Assembly (NCBI GenBank): GCA_965226925.1
Contig: CBDDEN010000010.1
Location: 310,001-374,000, forward strand
From: CBDDCX01 sp965226925
Lineage (GTDB): Bacteria; Gemmatimonadota; Gemmatimonadetes; Longimicrobiales; Gaopeijiaceae
Direction of reading: 5' to 3'
Length of the DNA: 64,000 nt
A model generated the notes under the pieces. The model made no database searches. It was given only the letters and a program-made list of their open reading frames with translations, and was not told where the DNA came from. The position numbers and the translations under genes were made by a program. Positions 17,735 through 26,046 of this stretch are shown here, piece after piece (position 1 is the stretch's first letter; every line of letters begins with the position of its first letter).

Positions 17735-19468
17735 TTAGTTGAAATCCCCGCGAACGATGTGCGGCGTCACCAATATCATGAGGTCCCGCTGGACTTGTGA
17801 TTCCGTGCTTGTACGGAACAGGCCACCGAGAAGGGGCAAATTCATCAGGAGTGGAATACCGGACCGAATCTCCTGAAGCTCGGTCACCGTAAGTCCCCCG
17901 ATTACTACGGTCTCGCCATCGCGGACGAGAACCCTCGTGTCGGCGTTCTGAGTCCGGAAGATCAGGCCGATGTCGGACTCCGCCACGTCTGCGGCCGAGC
18001 GCTCTGCGTGGATCGTCAGAAGGACGTGGTCTCCTCCCGTGATGTGAGGAGTCGCCTCCAGGATGATTCCCGTCTCCTCGAACGAGACGTTGGCGGTGGG
18101 GAACCCGCCCCCACCGGCGGCTCCACCGGCCGCCGCGTCGATAACCCGGATCGGCGTGCGCTCACCGACCTGCAGGCGCGCCTGTTGGTTGTCGGCCACG
18201 GTCACCGAAGGCGCCGCTTGAATGTCGGACAGGTTCGACGACTCGAGGGCCTCGATGAAGTTGACTAATGTGTGACGCCCCATCACCAAGGACGTGAGCA
18301 GTCGCAGGCTGGGAGCGGCGATCCTGGCACCGGCGTTGCCGAGGGCCGAGACCGAGTTGCCCCCGAGCGTGAACACGTTGGTGCCGATGTCGACGCTCTC
18401 GCCCGCACCGTCGCCGTCGAGGTCCGCAAATCCGGGGGCTACGACGTTGAGCTGGTTGCCCTGGGAGTCCTTCAGCTCGTACGTGACGCCGAGTTCGGAC
18501 AGGTCGGTCCGGTTCACGAAGATGATCTTGGCCGAGATCATGACCTGAGGCGTCGGTATGTCCAAGCTCGCGATCAGGCCACTTATGGCGTCATGGACCC
18601 GCTGGATGTCGGTAACGATCACCGTATTGGTCCCCGGGGCTTCCGCGACCTGGCCTCGCTCACTGATGAGCTGGCTGGTGGCCAGCGCCATCTCAGACGA
18701 CGTCCCGTAGCTGATCCTGTAGGGGACGGTGAGCAGAGGCTCGATGGCCTCTCGCTGATTGAGATTCTCGATCCCGGCGACCCGAATGATGCCGTTGGCG
18801 TCCTCGATGGCGATGAGTGCCCTCGACGCGAGAATGACCTCCAACGCGTGGTCCCAGGCTTGATCCCGGATGTCGGCCGTGACCGTTCCGACGACCGCGC
18901 TTCCGGGGACGATGGACTTACCGGAAAACTCCGAAAACGTGAACAGCACGTCCTCGATCGGCGTGTTGTCGAAGGAAATGGAGATCCGCCTGGACGCCTG
19001 TTGCACGGTCGGCTGGTCCAGCGCGACTACCGGAGCCTGGTTGACGAGCATGGCAGGAGACGGCAGGAGCGCCCGCGTCTCCCACGGATCGAAGTCGGCG
19101 AGCTGGCCTGATTCGTTCTCGATCGAAATCCGGACCGTACCATCGGTGGCCTCCACGACGTACGCGGACGTCCGGTCCAGCTCCACCACCACGCGAACGA
19201 TGTCCTCGGCGTATTGGCTGGTGCGAACGGCCACGACGCCACCCCGGTTGATCCCCAAGAAGTCTTCCTGAGGCAGTGCGTGCTGGGCGTTGATCAGATC
19301 CAGCACGATCCGCGACGGGCCTTCCATATTGAATGCCCGATAGGACACCGCACCTTCGATCGAAACAAGAACTTCGGTACGGGTCAGGTTCGGAACGACG
19401 CTCACGGCGGTGACCGGATCACCGGCCTCCAGGAGCACACCGGTCAGTACGGCGAGAATGGAGCTCAT
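17735..19468 (-). CDS. pilQ: Type IV pilus secretin PilQ
   Basis: PilQ forms the outer-membrane ring through which the pilus passes. Residues 20-120 are an AMIN-type domain (LTRTEVLVSIEGAVSYRAF, PSRIVLDLINAQHAL). Around 160-230 is the secretin N0 domain (ISISFDNTPIEDVLFTFSEFSGKSIV). An N1/NolW-like domain follows (LLTVPYRISYGTSSEMA), then the secretin core (ISAKIIFVNRTDLSELGV, LEALESSNLSDIQAAPSVTV, IPLLMNLPLLGGLF, RDLMILVTPHIV). At 577 residues it has one AMIN domain. The start overlaps the stop of the PilP-like gene by 4 bases. Confidence 0.94.
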   Translation of the reverse strand: MSSILAVLTGVLLEAGDPVTAVSVVPNLTRTEVLVSIEGAVSYRAFNMEGPSRIVLDLINAQHALPQEDFLGINRGGVVAVRTSQYAEDIVRVVVELDRTSAYVVEATDGTVRISIENESGQLADFDPWETRALLPSPAMLVNQAPVVALDQPTVQQASRRISISFDNTPIEDVLFTFSEFSGKSIVPGSAVVGTVTADIRDQAWDHALEVILASRALIAIEDANGIIRVAGIENLNQREAIEPLLTVPYRISYGTSSEMALATSQLISERGQVAEAPGTNTVIVTDIQRVHDAISGLIASLDIPTPQVMISAKIIFVNRTDLSELGVTYELKDSQGNQLNVVAPGFADLDGDGAGESVDIGTNVFTLGGNSVSALGNAGARIAAPSLRLLTSLVMGRHTLVNFIEALESSNLSDIQAAPSVTVADNQQARLQVGERTPIRVIDAAAGGAAGGGGFPTANVSFEETGIILEATPHITGGDHVLLTIHAERSAADVAESDIGLIFRTQNADTRVLVRDGETVVIGGLTVTELQEIRSGIPLLMNLPLLGGLFRTSTESQVQRDLMILVTPHIVRGDFN

Positions 19469-19953
19469 TCAGGGCCTCCTTGGCCCGCAGTGCGATTCGG
19501 CATTTCCATGATTCGCGTCTCTGTGAGTCCGAACTCCTCAACGTCCACCACAACGTGGTGACGCTGGATGTCGCGGACGGTGGTGTTTCCCACGCGTTCT
19601 CCGATTCGAAGGCGATACGTGGCCCCGGTCACCTCGACCGTAACCTCGGTGTCGGACACGGCGGTCCTGGTCCCCTCACCGAAGAGTGCGACGCTGTTCG
19701 CACCATCGCCCGACAGGACGATTCCGAGGAGAACGAGACGTTCGAAACGGGGTCCCCCGCCCTCGGCGGACAGGAGAGGCGCGAAGGGATTCCGACGCGC
19801 GTACTGCGGATACTCGAAAATCTCTCGCTCGAACGAGAGCTCCGTCGAGTCCTGTGTCGCCGGTGGAGCCGGATTCTGGGCCCACACGGCTCCGGGCATC
19901 ACCGAGGCAAAGACGGTGAGAATCACGAGCCGGAAGAGGAGTCTGCAGATCAT
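19465..19953 (-). CDS. pilP: PilP-like pilus alignment protein
   Basis: The 162-residue protein has an N-terminal hydrophobic signal (MICRLLFRLVILTVFASVMPGAVWA) and a small beta domain: RRNPFAPLLSAEGGG followed by LVLLGIVLSGDGANSVALF and RIGERVGNTTVRDIQRHHVVV. That pattern is the PilP/GspC homology-region type, which links PilN-PilO to PilQ in the periplasm. No lipobox Cys is seen, unlike classical PilP. It overlaps pilO and pilQ by 4 bases each. The assignment rests on both fold pattern and position. Confidence 0.75.
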   Translation of the reverse strand: MICRLLFRLVILTVFASVMPGAVWAQNPAPPATQDSTELSFEREIFEYPQYARRNPFAPLLSAEGGGPRFERLVLLGIVLSGDGANSVALFGEGTRTAVSDTEVTVEVTGATYRLRIGERVGNTTVRDIQRHHVVVDVEEFGLTETRIMEMPNRTAGQGGPE

Positions 19954-20537
19954 GGGCCTCCTCCTTCACGATCCGGTACGACATAGGTCTGGATTCGAAA
20001 CGTGACCTGTATCGGGGAAATGAACTCGCTCATTCCTCTCGGGTCGGTGTACGGATCCACCTGTAGGTCGCTCGGCGTGATGATTCGCGGAAGAGAGGCG
20101 ATTCGGGTCAGGAATCGGCCCACGTCGTGGTATTCACCGAGGACCCGGATCTCGAAGGTCTCCTTGGTATAGAAGGCGCCGGGCTCACTCGCCTCGGGCC
20201 GCATCAAGTCCAGGTCGACCCCCACGTCCCGCGCCACCCGGTTCATCTCCGCGAGAAGCGTCAGCACCTCTCCCGATTCCGGAATAAGCTGCTCGAGCTG
20301 GGAAATGTGACGCTCGTAGACCGCCATGCGCTCTTCGAGGTCCCGGCCGCCACTGATGGCCAAGGTCTGCGCCACGCGGTTCTGCGTCTCGAGGTTCTCC
20401 AGACGCGCTTGCTGGGCGGCGAGGTCTTCCTTGGCTCCGCTGTACCACATGCTGTTGGCGAAGTACACCGCCACCAAGCAGAGAACGATCCCCGCAAGGG
20501 CGTTCTTCTGTTTCGGATCGTCAGGAATCAGAGCCAT
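19950..20537 (-). CDS. pilO: Type IV pilus inner-membrane alignment protein PilO
   Basis: PilO dimerises with PilN in the periplasm. The 195-residue protein has one N-terminal membrane segment (NALAGIVLCLVAVYFANSMWY), a coiled coil (DLAAQQARLENLETQNRVAQ to ISQLEQLIP), and a ferredoxin-like domain (FEIRVLGEYHDVGRFLTRIASLPRII). It lies 8 bases after pilN and overlaps the PilP-like gene. Confidence 0.88.
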   Translation of the reverse strand: MALIPDDPKQKNALAGIVLCLVAVYFANSMWYSGAKEDLAAQQARLENLETQNRVAQTLAISGGRDLEERMAVYERHISQLEQLIPESGEVLTLLAEMNRVARDVGVDLDLMRPEASEPGAFYTKETFEIRVLGEYHDVGRFLTRIASLPRIITPSDLQVDPYTDPRGMSEFISPIQVTFRIQTYVVPDREGGGP

Positions 20538-20545
20538 GTCGTCGC

Positions 20546-21211
20546 CTACCGATTACTGCCCAAAGGATTGGACCCGAAAATCGGGACCGTCTCCAGAAGC
20601 TCCATTGGCGGAACTTCGAATGCAGCGTCCAACTGGAAGACGAAGACGAGCTGGCCCGTAGGCTCGAGCACCTGCTCCGTCTGCACCAAGGCCACGTTCC
20701 TGATGAACGGAGACGCCTCGAGCGCCTCTCCGAACGAGGTCAAAGCGAAGTTGTTGCCGGCCTTACCGTGTATCTGGAACTCGATCGTCTCGCCTACGGT
20801 GACCTGTAGAATCTGTGAGAGCCATGTGTAGTCCGGCAGCGCCCTGGCGATTTCGTCGAGCACATGGGGCCAGATAAAGCGACCCGCATCGATCTCCTGG
20901 ATGATGTTCACCTTTTGCGCGATCGAATCTCGCCGGGCCGTCAGCTGTTCATTCCGCTGAATGAGGTCGGCATAGTTGGCGGAATCGCTGACCGCCTCGA
21001 CCAAGGCCACCTGGACCTCTTCCTGGCTCGACGACAGGCCGAGATACCACCAGCCCAGCAAGCCGACCGTGGCCACGCCGGTAGCGATCGCCCCGAGGAT
21101 GTAGGGATCCGCCGGAATGGCCGAAATTCTCGGTAATGAGAAAGGAAGCCCGCCACCGCCTTTCTTGGCGCTGCGTCTTTTCCCTCCGGGAAGGAGATTG
21201 ACCTCGATCAA
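20546..21211 (-). CDS. pilN: Type IV pilus protein PilN
   Basis: PilN opens with the conserved cytoplasmic motif IEVNLLPGGKRR, which binds PilM. One membrane helix near residues 35-60 (ILGAIATGVATVGLLGWWYLGL) is followed by a coiled coil and a periplasmic domain (IWPHVLDEIARALPDYTWLSQI). At 221 residues it is near the normal size. It is placed between pilM and pilO, as in most T4P clusters. Confidence 0.92.
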   Translation of the reverse strand: MIEVNLLPGGKRRSAKKGGGGLPFSLPRISAIPADPYILGAIATGVATVGLLGWWYLGLSSSQEEVQVALVEAVSDSANYADLIQRNEQLTARRDSIAQKVNIIQEIDAGRFIWPHVLDEIARALPDYTWLSQILQVTVGETIEFQIHGKAGNNFALTSFGEALEASPFIRNVALVQTEQVLEPTGQLVFVFQLDAAFEVPPMELLETVPIFGSNPLGSNR

Positions 21212-21230
21212 GGGTCGTTCCTCGTCCTAG

Positions 21231-22112
21231 TTAGAGCGGCCGCAAGGCCAGGCCCAGGGGAAGCAACAGCATCGGCGCTGCCTCCTCCAGTAGGATCGTT
21301 TCCGAAGCCGCCGGCTGAACTGGCACCTGTTCGAACGGGTTCACCAAGTCGGTTTCCAGGTTCATGCGCGAACTCAGAGCGCGGGTCATGCCGGGGATGC
21401 GTGCCCCGCCTCCACTCAGGTAGATCCGCCCAAGGCCTCCACCGTCTTGCCGGGTCATCAGGAACGCGGACGCCCGCTCGATGCCGACAGCGACCTCGTC
21501 GGCGCTCGCGTCCACCAGTGTTGAGAGATCCGCCAGCTCCTCTCGACCCTGAACGACGTCCTCCGCCTGTTCGGCCGTGAGGCCCTTTTCTCGCTGCAGG
21601 TCTTCCCTCACGCGCCGCGACCCGAACGGAATGTCGCGTGTCAGGATGGGGTTTCCGTTCTCGAGCACGTTCACGTTGGTCGTCTCGTGACCGACGTTCA
21701 CCAGGGCGACGATACCCTCCATGGCCTCCGGATAGTTGTGCTCGAAGGCGTTATGCAGGGCGAACGCGTCAACGTCGATCGCCACGGGAGAGAGGCCGGC
21801 GTCGAGCAACAGGCTGACCTTGTTGTCGACCAATTCCCGCTTGGCCGCAACCAACAGCACCTCCATATGCAGTCCCTCGTCGAACGGGTTCAGGATCTGA
21901 AAGTCCAGCTCGACGCTCTTGATGTCGAACGGAATATGCTGCTCGGCTTCCCAGCGGATGACCTCTCTGGCATCGGATTCCTTCATCCGATCCATTTCGA
22001 TCTTCTTGATGATCACGTCGTGACCCCCCACGGCCGTGATCACGTCCTTGGTCTTGAGACCGATTTCCTGGAAGAGACCCCTGACGGTGTCGGCCACCAG
22101 ACCCGGGTCCAT
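21231..22112 (-). CDS. pilM: Type IV pilus ATPase-like protein PilM, apparently short at the N terminus
   Basis: PilM is a cytoplasmic actin-like protein that binds PilN. The product matches the family from VMDPGLVADTVRG-like sequence through TAVGGHDVIIKKIEMDRMKE, REVIRWEAEQHIPFD, VALVNVGHETTNVNVLENG and IYLSGGGARIPGMTRAL. It is 293 residues, whereas PilM is usually about 350. The missing part is the N-terminal strand pair containing the GLDIGS-type phosphate loop. That sequence was not found in any upstream frame; the minor-pilin stop lies only 22 bases before this ATG. Either the gene is truncated or a segment is missing from the assembly. Confidence 0.8.
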   Translation of the reverse strand: MDPGLVADTVRGLFQEIGLKTKDVITAVGGHDVIIKKIEMDRMKESDAREVIRWEAEQHIPFDIKSVELDFQILNPFDEGLHMEVLLVAAKRELVDNKVSLLLDAGLSPVAIDVDAFALHNAFEHNYPEAMEGIVALVNVGHETTNVNVLENGNPILTRDIPFGSRRVREDLQREKGLTAEQAEDVVQGREELADLSTLVDASADEVAVGIERASAFLMTRQDGGGLGRIYLSGGGARIPGMTRALSSRMNLETDLVNPFEQVPVQPAASETILLEEAAPMLLLPLGLALRPL

Positions 22113-22134
22113 CCTTCCGCGGCGCCCGGCTCGG

Positions 22135-22771
22135 TCAGTAAGAGTCGTCCAGCCAGAAGCCCTCAGGTAAGGCGATCAGACCTTGTAGCGCATGCGCGGA
22201 CTCGAGTGCCGCGAGTGCCGCACAAGCAGAGCCCGAGATCGAGCTGCCGCCTTCGAGCCTGACCGAACCCGTTACACGCAGCAGGCCGTTGATCCGCGCG
22301 CCGCTCCGAACCGACAGATCGCCCGCGACCAGGACCATGCCGTAGTAGTTTGCGCCCGACGACACGACGGCGTCTCCGACGACCAGGAGTAGCCCCTGCC
22401 CCACGCCGCCTTCCATGGTCAGCGATCCCTCCGAAACCACGACGGGTCGATACGACGCGCAGGGATCCAGTGGGTTCAAGGGTGCCCCCCAGTTCAGGGC
22501 GGATGCCCGATCGCAACCTCCCCCGACGCCGCGCGGGGTGGGCGACACCAGCCCCGAGGCACGAAGGCTGGCCCCGTCCAGGAGCGCTCCGTGGTCGAGG
22601 AGTCCGAGGGAGGGGAGTTCCAAGTCCTCCACCCTCGGCTCCGGGTCGGAGCCGAGAGCCGGTCCTGCCAGATCGGCCCAAGGCGGAGGAGGCACTCGGA
22701 AGAGTGTGTCGAGACCTGGACGGTACTCGGCACAACGGGATTCGGGCCACGGGGTGGGAGCCGATCGAATC
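22135..22771 (-). pseudogene. 3' part of a PilX-like minor pilin/secreted gene split by an IS1595-type element
   Basis: These 212 codons continue the frame that starts at 24999. On this side it reads RSAPTPWPESRCAEYRPGLD; the other side ends GSRIDAGRIRS. The C-terminal part has repeated short beta motifs (LLLVVGDAVVSSGANYYGMVLVAG) like a bactofilin-type or PilX-like polymer domain. It ends WLDDSY 22 bases before the pilM start. With one 10-base target duplication kept, the joined gene is 1,104 bases (367 residues). Confidence 0.75.
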
Positions 22772-22820
22772 GTGATTCTGCACTTGACGCACAATCGGGG
22801 GAGCCCGATAGCGTGGGGGC

Positions 22821-23372
22821 ATGCGGAAACACTGGGCGGCTGGGCTGATGGAGGTGGTCATCGGTGCAGTCGGGTTGTTTGTCGAAGAACGATTCGCGGT
22901 GCCTGGCGACATCCTGTGGGGAGGCGTGGCCCTTGTGGCGGTGGGTGGCCTTGTAGCTCTCTATAGTCCCGATATCATTACGTGGCTCCGCAAGATCAGG
23001 GCTATCAGCATGCTGTGGTGGATCGTCATCGTGGGGGTGGTACTCAATTGGGTTGTATATCTGCCGGATACACTGGATCAGTTACGAAGGTGGCCTGCGA
23101 TGTTTGAACAGGTCCCCGTCGAATGGGTGCATATAATAGGATCTGGTCTAGCTCTTATCTCGGCGATCATCACCATCCTGTGGGGTACCGGGGTGGCAAT
23201 GAACTGGCTGTGGCTGCGGATACACTCTACGGGGAAGACCCACAAAGTATCTGCCGGTCCGGTAAGGTTCCATTTCAGCGTACCAGAATCCGCAGTCACG
23301 CTGCGTCGTGCTCCGTGCTGGAAGCGAGTGCTCAACAAGATTAAGGCATGGGGCAAGGCAGGCGAGGGATGA
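22821..23372 (+). CDS. Passenger membrane protein of the IS1595-type element, unknown function
   Basis: The 183-residue protein is not recognised. It has about four hydrophobic segments: near residues 6-22 (AAGLMEVVIGAVGLFVE), 32-50 (LWGGVALVAVGGLVALYS), 62-82 (ISMLWWIVIVGVVLNWVVYL) and 100-130 (IIGSGLALISAIITILWGTGVAMNW). A basic soluble tail follows. It starts 49 bases inside the left terminal repeat, behind a TTGACG -35 element. It reads toward the convergent transposase gene. A membrane effector or immunity-like role is possible but not supported by any motif. Confidence 0.6.
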   Translation: MRKHWAAGLMEVVIGAVGLFVEERFAVPGDILWGGVALVAVGGLVALYSPDIITWLRKIRAISMLWWIVIVGVVLNWVVYLPDTLDQLRRWPAMFEQVPVEWVHIIGSGLALISAIITILWGTGVAMNWLWLRIHSTGKTHKVSAGPVRFHFSVPESAVTLRRAPCWKRVLNKIKAWGKAGEG

Positions 23373-23431
23373 TCGGGTCAGGCCAGTTGGAGCTTGACGC
23401 GCAGGTACTCCATGCTGTTGGGGGCGGCCAT

Positions 23432-24328
23432 TTAGGCCGCCTGCCCGTCTACCAGTGTCCGGTATTCCAGCGGATCGGTGTTCACGATGCGGGCCAAAGT
23501 GTCGCGGAAGATGTGCGGGTTGTCGCGGTTGTTGTAGCGCCACTCCAATTCTTTGAGATAGCGGTCCATGTGCTTGGCGCTGATCTTGTGGAACGATCCG
23601 ACGATAGAGCGCTTGAAGAGGCTCCAGACGCCTTCAATGCCGTTGGTGTGGACGTCGCCCAGGACCCATTCCTCTTCGGAGTGCCTGACGGTCTCATGGC
23701 GGGTGTCGTCGTCAGCGATCCCGAGGTAGGACTTGAGTTCGTCGGTGTAGATTGCCTCGGCCTCGTCTCTGACGGTGCGGGCGATGAAGTCATGAAGGGT
23801 GTGCTTCCGGATGTTGGGGATGCTCTCAAGGCGTACCTGGCCGCCGCGTTGGATGGCCCCGGCCACCCAATGCTTATTTCCCTTGTAGGCACGGCCCTTG
23901 CCTTTGGCTTTGCCGCCGACCAGGGTTTCGTCCACTTCGACGATACCTACCAAGGTGGGGCCGGACAGCGGATCGTTGCCCATGGCCTCGCGGATGCGGT
24001 GGCACAGGTACCAAGCGGTGCGGTAGGCGACGCCGATTGTCCGGTGCAACTGGTGGGCGCTCATGCCTTTCTTGGACTGGCAGAGCAGGTAGATGGCAGC
24101 AAACCACTTACGGAGCGGCAGGTGCGAGTCATGCATGATCGTGCCGGACTTGACGCTGAAATGGTAGCCGCATCCGACGCAGTGCCACTGGCCCCTGCCT
24201 TTGATCGGGCTCACGTCCATATCGCCGCACCGGGTGCAGGCCACACCACTGGGCCAACGCAGCGCTTCCAGGTGCTTCCGGCAGGTGTCCTCGTTAGCGA
24301 AACGATCCAGTAGGGAAACGATGTCCAT
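23432..24328 (-). CDS. IS1595-family transposase
   Basis: The 298-residue protein has an N-terminal zinc ribbon (CTRCGDMDVSPIKGRGQWHCVGC) and a helix-turn-helix region (KKGMSAHQLHRTIGVAYRTAWYLCHRIREAM). The ISXO2-like catalytic core shows Asp in GIVEVDETLVGGKAKGKG, Asp in AIYTDELKSY, and the Asn/Glu block HTNGIEGVWSLFKRSIVGSFH. It appears intact. The TTTACG/TATTAT promoter in the right terminal repeat points at it. Confidence 0.93.
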   Translation of the reverse strand: MDIVSLLDRFANEDTCRKHLEALRWPSGVACTRCGDMDVSPIKGRGQWHCVGCGYHFSVKSGTIMHDSHLPLRKWFAAIYLLCQSKKGMSAHQLHRTIGVAYRTAWYLCHRIREAMGNDPLSGPTLVGIVEVDETLVGGKAKGKGRAYKGNKHWVAGAIQRGGQVRLESIPNIRKHTLHDFIARTVRDEAEAIYTDELKSYLGIADDDTRHETVRHSEEEWVLGDVHTNGIEGVWSLFKRSIVGSFHKISAKHMDRYLKELEWRYNNRDNPHIFRDTLARIVNTDPLEYRTLVDGQAA

Positions 24329-24485
24329 GAGTCAGAATCCTAGGAAAAAGCAGAAGCTTCCAAAGGTGGAAGAGGACGACGTGAAGTTAGCCGAAAAAAT
24401 CTTCGGCAAGCGTCTGAAGAAAGAGCTAGACCGGGTGGCCGAAGCCGCTGTCAGCAAAGGTGTTACAAAGTTCATGCATGAATAA
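24321..24485 (+). CDS. Possible small basic/coiled-coil protein in the IS1595-type element
   Basis: This ORF of 54 codons starts beside the transposase start on the opposite strand and is preceded by AGGGA. The product (SQNPRKKQKLPKVEEDDVKL, then KIFGKRLKKELDRVAEAAV) is highly charged and helical. It would be transcribed against the transposase promoter, so it may be fortuitous. Confidence 0.35.
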   Translation: MSMSQNPRKKQKLPKVEEDDVKLAEKIFGKRLKKELDRVAEAAVSKGVTKFMHE

Positions 24486-24522
24486 TAGCACCCCTACTCG
24501 ATTGCGTAAAGTGCAGAATCAC

Positions 24523-24999
24523 CGATCGAATCCGTCCGGCGTCGATTCGGCTCCCACCGGACAGGATGACGTCACCGCCGCTCTCGACGACGGCGGTGGC
24601 GGCTCCGACTCGGGCCTCCGGGTCCATCCCCCAGTAGGTGCCCAAGACGGCGTGAGCCCCAGGCAGCGGATCCGACCGACCCTCCGAGCGCACCAGGACG
24701 ATCTCGGGGGAGAGACGCAAGGCCGTGGTCGAGTATCGGGCGCGGGGCGGTACCCGTCCTTCGGCCACCGGACTCCAGGTGTCCGCGGGAATCGTCCCCG
24801 CGCGCGGAATGCCCCGCGCCCCGACCCGCACCCCTCCTTCGGCGGCAAGGCGGCGCGTCAGGGCCGTCCAGTGAGCGACGGCAACCGACAGCTCGGCTCG
24901 AGAGAGCACGAGGAGGCTGTGTCCCGTGGCGGTCACGGCCATCAGGAGGACCAGGACGACGATCAGTACGTAGCCCCCCTCAGGCCTTCGGTCCGTCAC
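24523..24999 (-). pseudogene. 5' part of a PilX-like minor pilin gene split by an IS1595-type element
   Basis: The first 159 codons start MTDRRPEGGYVLIVVLVLLM, the PilX-type N terminus: a short leader ending in Gly-Gly, then a hydrophobic helix with no Glu at position 5. The following helix (ALTRRLAAEGGVRVGARG) fits a pilin stalk. The frame is broken at the IS1595-type target duplication. The start overlaps the PilW-like gene by 4 bases, so it is part of the minor-pilin operon. Confidence 0.75.
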
Positions 25000-25745
25000 T
25001 CTTCACGACCTCCCCGTGTCGTTTCCCTCGACCACAGGGACACCTCGGTCGACCAGGTGGCGCCGCCCCACGCCTCCCGATCGGTGGCGAGCCTCAACAG
25101 GAGCCGCCCACGGCTCCCCCCCAAGGCCGACGACTCCACGAACACCTCGGGCGTGAGGGGCTGCCTGCCTCCCCGCCCCCTCCTGTAGCGGAGCGCTCCT
25201 TCCGCCAAGTGATAGCTCCCCCGTTCGAAGACACGCATCAACACACCCGGGGCCGGCGGTTCGAGCGTCCATAGCTCGGTATCGAAGTCGAGGCCACCCG
25301 GGCACGACGGCCGTGTCGTCCCTGCTCTGCGCACCAGGTTGGTGGGATGCCACCCCTGGGGCGTCAGAACCAGGACGGAGTCCTTGGCCGGGTTTGGGGA
25401 CCTGTCACCTCGATATGCGACCACGACGCCGCCTGGCCGGCCGGGATCTTCGGGACACCTCAACGCCCATCCCCGAAAGGCCCGCAACGGAAGGCTGTCC
25501 CCCACGGGGTCGGGCCAGTCGCGTCCGGCCACCCCCTGTCTGAAATCCCTCCCTATCACGGTCACGGCCATGCGCCGCGCGGACATCGCGTCCATCTGAT
25601 GGACGAGTCGGCCGGCCACGGTCCTTTGACGGGACAGGGCCCGCCATCCCAACCCGACAAGAGTCAGTGCCAGCAGAAGGGACACGAGTGCCTCGGCCGC
25701 GGCAACGCCCCGCCGCTCACGGGGCAAGCGAACCCTCGAGCGCAA
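24996..25745 (-). CDS. PilW-like minor pilin
   Basis: The 249-residue protein has a basic leader RLPRERRG followed by VAAAEALVSLLLALTLVGLGWRAL, a prepilin-type helix with Glu at mature position 5. A large beta-rich C-terminal domain follows (PEDPGRPGGVVVAYRGDRSP, ALRYRRGRGGRQPLTPEVFVESS). The size fits PilW/GspJ-type initiating minor pilins. The start overlaps the PilV-like gene by 29 bases. Confidence 0.75.
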   Translation of the reverse strand: MRSRVRLPRERRGVAAAEALVSLLLALTLVGLGWRALSRQRTVAGRLVHQMDAMSARRMAVTVIGRDFRQGVAGRDWPDPVGDSLPLRAFRGWALRCPEDPGRPGGVVVAYRGDRSPNPAKDSVLVLTPQGWHPTNLVRRAGTTRPSCPGGLDFDTELWTLEPPAPGVLMRVFERGSYHLAEGALRYRRGRGGRQPLTPEVFVESSALGGSRGRLLLRLATDREAWGGATWSTEVSLWSRETTRGGREE

Positions 25746-26046
25746 GTCCGACCGCGAGTCTGAGGCCTCGATGTCCCTGGAAAGACACCGTGACGATCCC
25801 CTCCTCCGCGATCGACCAGCGCAACTCCCCTTCGTTCGTCGCTCGACGCCCCGGTCCGGCCCATCCGTGCCGGGTCAGTGAGTCGGCCACCGCCTCGACC
25901 GCCCGGGTGACGGCTTCCCGAGTCAGCGCGGCCCGGAGGGTCCGTTGGGCCTGCCAAGTCATGCCCACGGCTCCCAACAGCCCCACTTCCAGGACGACCA
26001 GGGCTACTAGCACCTCGACCAGGCTGAAGCCACGCGGGCTCATCAT
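25717..26046 (-). CDS. PilV-like minor prepilin
   Basis: The 109-residue protein starts MMSPRGFSLVEVLVALVVLEVG, a textbook type III signal: cleavage after Gly, then Phe and Glu at +5. The rest is one long helix and a short beta part. Position between the FimT/GspH-like and PilW-like genes, and small size, suggest a PilV/GspI-type minor pilin. It overlaps its upstream neighbour by 4 bases. Confidence 0.8.
   Translation of the reverse strand: MMSPRGFSLVEVLVALVVLEVGLLGAVGMTWQAQRTLRAALTREAVTRAVEAVADSLTRHGWAGPGRRATNEGELRWSIAEEGIVTVSFQGHRGLRLAVGLALEGSLAP

Larger units (their letters stand above)
22772..24522 (-). mobile_element. IS1595-family element with passenger genes, inserted in a pilX-like gene
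   Basis: The 1,751 bp element has terminal inverted repeats starting GTGATTCTGCACTT at both ends. It is flanked by the direct repeat CGATCGAATC (22762-22771 and 24523-24532). Ten bases match; the family norm is eight. It carries a transposase, a 183-residue membrane protein and a possible 54-codon ORF. Each end contains a promoter-like sequence pointing inward: TTGACG/17/GATAGC at the left, TTTACG/17/TATTAT at the right. Confidence 0.88.
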
